Shown here in pieces: positions 60,471 through 64,000 of a stretch of DNA of 64,000 nucleotides (position 1 is its first letter; each line of letters begins with the position of its first letter). The notes beneath the pieces were generated by a model, which saw only the letters and a list, made by a program, of their open reading frames with translations, was not told where the DNA came from and searched no databases. This stretch comes from Qaidamihabitans albus. Its GTDB lineage: Bacteria; Actinomycetota; Actinomycetes; Mycobacteriales; Pseudonocardiaceae. The position numbers were made by a program, and so were the translations under genes. Location of the stretch: NCBI RefSeq assembly GCF_016464705.1, contig NZ_JAEHOB010000006.1, positions 124,001-188,000 of the forward strand. Reading direction: 5' to 3'.

Positions 60471-60697
60471 CGGGCTTCGCCTCCCTCTCCTGCGCGCGGG
60501 CTGCAGCGCTATCACGAGGATCTCGCATCGACCTGGTCGACGCTACCCGTCATCTGGGCGCTGTGCTCGCTGCGAATCACTTTTGCTGGCTCTCTGCGAA
60601 CCCTGCACTAACCGTACGGCATCCGCGGAACAACGTTGGCACATCGGAATGTGGCGTAACAGACGCGACATCCGAAACGGACATGGTCGACACAAGT

Positions 60698-61453
60698 CTA
60701 CCCGCCGGTCACGTTCCGAATGCCCGCCTTGACCAGCAACGTGTGCAGGGTGACCGACAACGCGGCGAGCTCCCGGACGAGCTCGTCCGCCCGCGCTGCG
60801 GCTTCGGTGTCCCGGTGCCGGTATACGGGCGCGACGATCTGCTCCAGCAGGCCGACCTCGCGGTCGGCCGAGGCGCGGAACGCGCGCAGATGTCTCGGCT
60901 CGATACCGAATTCGGTCATGGACTTGACCGTCCTGGCCACCTGTACCGCGTCGGCGTCGTAGAAACCGGCGGCACCGGGCCGGACCAGCCCGTACTGGTG
61001 GAGCTCGGTCAGGGTCGCGGCGTCGATCCCGGCCTCGGCGAGCAGTTCCTCCTGCGTCAGCCGGATCTCACGCTGCGCGGCGAAGTCGGCGGGGCCGGGC
61101 ATGCCGGACCGCTCGCCGTCCGGGCCGGCGGAGCCGAGCGAGACCAGTTTGCGCGGCGGCCTCGGCGCCGGGGCATCGGGTTCCAAGCCCCGGTCGGCCG
61201 CGTCGAGCTGTTCCTTGATGACCTTGAGCGGCAGGTAGTGGTCCCGCTGGGCGGCCAGCACGAACCGGAGCCGCTCCACGTCGGCGGCGGTGAACTGCCG
61301 GTAGCCGGACGGCGTGCGGCCAGGCTGAACCAGGCCCTCCGACTCGAGGAACCTGATCTTGGAGATCGTCACGTCGGGGAACTCGCCGCGCAGCTGCGCC
61401 AGCACGGCCCCGATGCTCAACCCATCGCGCTGTGGCCGCCCGGCCGCCGTCAC
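60698..61453 (-). CDS. ftsR: MerR-like regulator FtsR
   Basis: 251 residues with two MerR-like winged-helix halves: TISKIRFLESEGLVQPGRTP with SGYRQFTAADVERLRFVLAA, and LLAEAGIDAATLTELHQYGL with FYDADAVQVARTVKSMTEFG. This architecture and the position after garA match Corynebacterium FtsR (Cg1631) and Rv1828, which activate ftsZ. GTG 61453 overlaps the garA stop by GTGA, so the two are coupled. It links the metabolic switch GarA with cell-division control. Confidence 0.88.
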   Translation of the reverse strand: MTAAGRPQRDGLSIGAVLAQLRGEFPDVTISKIRFLESEGLVQPGRTPSGYRQFTAADVERLRFVLAAQRDHYLPLKVIKEQLDAADRGLEPDAPAPRPPRKLVSLGSAGPDGERSGMPGPADFAAQREIRLTQEELLAEAGIDAATLTELHQYGLVRPGAAGFYDADAVQVARTVKSMTEFGIEPRHLRAFRASADREVGLLEQIVAPVYRHRDTEAAARADELVRELAALSVTLHTLLVKAGIRNVTGG

Positions 61454-61911
61454 TGTGCCCCCTGACCCCCGTGGCCGGGGCCGGTCAGGAAGACCAGGCG
61501 GAACTTGCCGATCTGCACCTCGTCGCCGCCGGCGAGAACGGCCTGGTCGACCGGCTCGCGATTGACGTAGGTCCCGTTCAGGCTGCCGACATCGATCACC
61601 ACGAACTCACCGCCCTCCCGGCGGAACTCGGCGTGCCGGCGCGAGACCGTCACGTCGTCGAGGAAGATGTCGCTGTCCGGGTGCCTGCCCGCGCTCGTGG
61701 TGTCACGATCGAGCAGGAACCGGGAACCCGCGTTCGGGCCGCGCTTGACCACCAGCAGCGCGGAGCCGGCCGGCAGCGCGTCGACGCCGGCTACCGGCGG
61801 CTCGGCCTGCGGCTCCTGGCCTTCCACCTCGGAAAGGAAGTCGGCCCGGAAGACGGAAGTCCGCTCCGGAGACTGCTCCGGGGGAACACCGGGCCCGTCG
61901 TTCGTGCTCAC
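61450..61911 (-). CDS. garA: FHA-domain metabolic regulator GarA/OdhI
   Basis: 153 residues. It binds and inhibits 2-oxoglutarate dehydrogenase and glutamate dehydrogenase unless phosphorylated. The N-terminal phospho-switch reads PERTSVFRADFL. The FHA domain has SAGRHPDSDIFLDDVTVSRRH and SLNGTYVNREPVD. M. tuberculosis GarA has ETTSVF, with Thr21 (PknG) and Thr22 (PknB); here Thr21 is Arg and only the PknB-type Thr remains. GTG 61911 has AGGAG 6 bases upstream. Gene order gcvH-garA-ftsR matches Rv1826-Rv1828. Confidence 0.95.
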   Translation of the reverse strand: MSTNDGPGVPPEQSPERTSVFRADFLSEVEGQEPQAEPPVAGVDALPAGSALLVVKRGPNAGSRFLLDRDTTSAGRHPDSDIFLDDVTVSRRHAEFRREGGEFVVIDVGSLNGTYVNREPVDQAVLAGGDEVQIGKFRLVFLTGPGHGGQGAQ

Positions 61912-62004
61912 CTGAGCTCTCCTAACGCACTGAAGTGTTGCCATCGAAACGTGGTGTGGCCAACGTACCGTGCCTGATCGGCCGGGGGACCCGGGGCTCC
62001 CGGA

Positions 62005-62388
62005 TCAACCCTCGATAATGCGTTGGTAGGCCTCCGAATCGAGCAGCCCCTCGACGGCGGCCGGATCGTCCGGCCGGACCTCGATGAGCCAGCCCTCGCC
62101 GTAGGGGTCGCTGTTGATCAGCTCCGGCGAGTCGCCGACGGCGGTGTTGACCGCGACGACCTCGCCGTCCAGCGGCGCGAACAGCTCGGACACGCTCTTG
62201 GTCGACTCTACCTCGCCGAAGACGTCACCGGCGTCGAGCCGGCGGCCCTCGTCGGGCAGGTCGACGAACACCACGTCGCCAAGCTGGTCCTGCGCGTACT
62301 CGGTGATGCCCACGCGCACCGTGCCGGCCTCGCGGACGGCGACCCACTCGTGCTCCTCGGTGTAGCGCAGCTCCTCCGGAGTCGACAA
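62005..62388 (-). CDS. gcvH: Glycine cleavage system H protein
   Basis: A 127-residue lipoyl carrier of the glycine cleavage system. It starts STPEELRYTEEHEWV. The lipoylated Lys is in GEVESTKSVSELFAP (near 61). NSDPYGEGWLIEV closes the fold. TTG 62388 is the start that gives the canonical N-terminus, with AGGAAAGGGG upstream; the longer open frame adds 52 unrelated residues. It works with gcvP at 55.5-58.4 kb. The gcvT gene is not in the window. Confidence 0.94.
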   Translation of the reverse strand: MSTPEELRYTEEHEWVAVREAGTVRVGITEYAQDQLGDVVFVDLPDEGRRLDAGDVFGEVESTKSVSELFAPLDGEVVAVNTAVGDSPELINSDPYGEGWLIEVRPDDPAAVEGLLDSEAYQRIIEG

Positions 62389-62447
62389 CCCCGTTCCCCT
62401 TTCCTGCTCGTCACGCGGCTCTCGTGCTTGCGCGCATCCTCGCACAA

Positions 62448-63098
62448 CTAGCCCGGGGTCGTGGCGCGCGAGCGGGGCACGACCGCCCGGACGGTCTGCA
62501 GCACGTAGAGCGCACCGGACCAGAGGTACAGCGCGCCGCCCCACAGCGTGAACGCGTACGCGAACGGGCGGGCGATCTCGGCCGCGGTGGAGTCCCCCTG
62601 GGTGAGCAGCAGCAGCGGGAAGGCGTACATGAGGTTGAACGTGGCGCCCTTGCCGATGTAGCTGACCTCCGGGGGCGCGAAGCGGTACCGGCGCAGCACC
62701 AGCAGGCTCAGGCCCACGATCAGCTCACGGCCGAGCAGCGCCGCGACCACCCACCACGGCACGATCTCGCGGAAGAGGAACGCGACGAGCGTGGCGACGA
62801 TGTAGAGCCGGTCGGCGGCCGGGTCGAGCAACTGCCCGAGGCGGCTGGTCTGGTCGAGCCAGCGGGCGAGCTTGCCGTCCAGCCAGTCGGTGAGGGCGCT
62901 GACCACCAGCACCACGATCGCCCAGCCGTCCTCCTGCGGGCCGAGCAGCAGCCACAGGAACAGCGGCACCCCGGCCAGCCGGAGGATCGACAGGAGGTTG
63001 GGCACGGTCAGCGCCTGGCGAGCCAGCGACGGTTGACCCTCGCCTGCGGCGGGCTCCGCCGCGGCCGGCTCGCCGCCGGCCGGCGCTTCGTCGCTCAC
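62448..63098 (-). CDS. CDP-alcohol phosphatidyltransferase (PgsA2-like)
   Basis: 216 residues with about six membrane helices. The catalytic CDP-alcohol motif DGKLARWLDQTSRLGQLLDP plus AADR keeps the spaced Asp and Arg residues. It attaches an alcohol head group, probably glycerol phosphate, to CDP-diacylglycerol. The first 25 residues are Ala/Glu/Pro-rich. Start GTG 63098. The position near gcvH matches M. tuberculosis pgsA2 (Rv1822), whose substrate is also not firmly settled. The gcvH start is 59 bases downstream. Confidence 0.87.
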   Translation of the reverse strand: MSDEAPAGGEPAAAEPAAGEGQPSLARQALTVPNLLSILRLAGVPLFLWLLLGPQEDGWAIVVLVVSALTDWLDGKLARWLDQTSRLGQLLDPAADRLYIVATLVAFLFREIVPWWVVAALLGRELIVGLSLLVLRRYRFAPPEVSYIGKGATFNLMYAFPLLLLTQGDSTAAEIARPFAYAFTLWGGALYLWSGALYVLQTVRAVVPRSRATTPG

Positions 63099-63132
63099 CC
63101 ACTCACCGTATCCGTTCCGGCGGCAGGGCGGC

Positions 63133-63360
63133 TCACCTGGCGCGCCGGTAGCTCCAGCCCCTGCGCCGGAGATCCGCGCCGGTCAGCGCCTGCGGGCGGC
63201 CGTGGTTGTCCGTGCCCATCCAGCGGGGCCTGCCCGAACCGCTCTCGAGTACGTACGGCCGGCCCTGGCTCCAGACGACGGTGCACGGCGTCGTCGGCGG
63301 ACTGGCCGGGCCTGTGGACGCGGGGGAATCGGTGCCGTCTTCGTCTTCTTCGGTACTCAT
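63133..63360 (-). CDS. Small actinobacterial protein of unknown function
   Basis: 75 residues. It starts STEEDEDGTDSPASTG (acidic, disordered). Then come PCTVVWSQGRPYVLESGSG and PRWMGTDNHGRPQALTGADL, followed by the basic end RRRGWSYRRAR. One Cys, no membrane segment. ATG 63360 is chosen, with GAGAG before it; an earlier in-frame GTG would start in the promoter region. It lies 34 bases upstream of the phosphatidyltransferase on the same strand, possibly co-transcribed. I do not recognise a family. Confidence 0.6.
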   Translation of the reverse strand: MSTEEDEDGTDSPASTGPASPPTTPCTVVWSQGRPYVLESGSGRPRWMGTDNHGRPQALTGADLRRRGWSYRRAR

Positions 63361-63569
63361 CGCTCTCAGTGCTCGAATCCGGTGGTTTGTCGTCGGGTTA
63401 CCAGTAGGCGTGGCGCTACACATCGGGGCGTGGTCGCACTCACCGGGAACATCGGTTCGTACACCTGAACCGTTAACCCACAACGCACGGCTTTCACCCG
63501 GGTGGCGTCAGCCGGCGAGCGACGCCTGCTCAGGTATCGTCCACAGTGGACTCGAACACTTCGGCCTTT

Positions 63570-63586
63570 GGCTACCCTCCGTAGCC
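63570..63586. terminator. Short hairpin after the acyl-CoA ligase
   Basis: GGCTAC and GTAGCC form a perfect 6-bp stem with a 5-base loop, 19 bases downstream of the ligase stop. A TTT lies on the plus-strand side. Possible terminator. The rest of the gap 63361-63604 holds the palindrome TCCACAGTGGA (63540-63550) and the upstream region of the small gene. Confidence 0.4.
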
Positions 63587-63604
63587 GACGGCCGTGGCGG
63601 GCTG

Positions 63605-64000
63605 TCAGCCCTTGAGCCCGGGAAAGTCCTCCTCGCGGAACTCGGCGGGCTGGCGGGTCTCGGCGGTCGCCTCCTCCTTGCCGCGCAGCTCGACCCTCCG
63701 GATCTTGCCGGAGATCGTCTTCGGCAGCTCGGCGAACTCGAGCCTGCGGATCCGCTTGTACGGCGCCAGGTGCTCCCGGCTGAAGGCGAGGACGCTCTCC
63801 GCGGTCGCGGCGTCCGGTTCGTACCCGTTCGCGAGGACGACGTACGCCTTGGGCACCGCGAGCCGGATCGGGTCGGGTGCGGGCACCACGGCCGCCTCGG
63901 CGACCGCCTCGTGCTCCAGCAGCACGCTCTCCAGCTCGAACGGCGAGATCCGGTAGTCGGAAGCCTTGAAGACGTCGTCGGTGCGGCCGACGTAGGTGAC
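63605..64000 (-). CDS. Acyl-CoA synthetase (AMP-forming), C-terminal part
   Basis: About 131 C-terminal residues of an AMP-binding acyl-CoA or acetate-CoA ligase; the N-terminal part lies beyond the right edge. The visible part has YVGRTDDVFKASDYRISPFE (hinge), ELESVLLEHEAVAEAAVVP and PKAYVVLANGYEP. The catalytic Lys is in ELPKTISGKIRRVELR (A10 motif). The style is closest to medium-chain or acetyl-CoA-synthetase-like enzymes; chain length cannot be decided from this part. Confidence 0.88.
   Translation of the reverse strand, partial: VTYVGRTDDVFKASDYRISPFELESVLLEHEAVAEAAVVPAPDPIRLAVPKAYVVLANGYEPDAATAESVLAFSREHLAPYKRIRRLEFAELPKTISGKIRRVELRGKEEATAETRQPAEFREEDFPGLKG

Overview
The window is about 72% GC, rich in GTG and TTG starts, and reads as chromosomal DNA of a mycolata-related actinobacterium. 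The family Pseudonocardiaceae (Amycolatopsis, Saccharomonospora, Prauserella and relatives) is the best guess. Support comes from mycothiol synthesis (mshC), a complete ergothioneine cluster (egtABCD), a deazaflavin-dependent oxidoreductase, several probable leaderless promoters, and gene orders shared with Mycobacterium tuberculosis. I see no prophage, insertion sequence, CRISPR array, rRNA or tRNA. No stretch without a gene exceeds 300 bases.

Layout. 1-10.8 kb: metH (cut by the left edge), a PAC2 protein, a frameshifted MFS gene, a metallophosphoesterase, an ArsR-type regulator with an MFS exporter, an ABC-F protein and mshC. 10.8-18.7 kb: a TetR/P450 divergon, an S8 protease with a small I9-like partner, an AAA ATPase/vWA pair and a conserved unknown. 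18.7-34.4 kb corresponds to M. tuberculosis Rv1477-Rv1485 (ripA, moxR, DUF58, vWA, fabG, inhA, hemH), opened up by a two-component system with a TAXI lipoprotein, a thioesterase, a PhoD phosphatase, trmL and mobA, and preceded by two membrane-protein genes. 34.6-37.4 kb: aconitase. 37.5-40.5 kb: a TSUP permease, a lipoprotein and a secreted peptidase. 40.6-45.5 kb: the egt operon. 45.6-52.9 kb: LysR/amino-acid dehydrogenase, acnR, a CNNM/CorC pair and two unknowns. 53.0-55.5 kb: MFS, XRE and NTF2-like genes. 55.5-63.1 kb matches M. tuberculosis Rv1822-Rv1832 (gcvP, MerR, DUF151 nuclease, FtsR, GarA, gcvH, pgsA-like), with a TetR gene inserted. The right edge cuts an acyl-CoA ligase.

How the genes work together. 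Low-molecular-weight thiol biology (mshC, egt), cell-envelope growth (fabG-inhA, ripA, moxR module, ftsR), central carbon and nitrogen control (aconitase with AcnR, garA, glycine cleavage, an amino-acid dehydrogenase) and export/resistance (three MFS genes, ABC-F) dominate.

Most notable structures: (1) a palindromic intergenic element whose arms carry the Ser-TGA ends of converging genes, plus single arms at two further gene ends; (2) near-perfect AcnR-type operators in front of both acnA and the unlinked acnR; (3) a protease/stand-alone prodomain-like pair; (4) telescoped four-codon ORFs in front of a DUF58 gene; (5) a GarA that lacks the PknG-site threonine; (6) a 40-bp nested dyad at the ArsR promoter.
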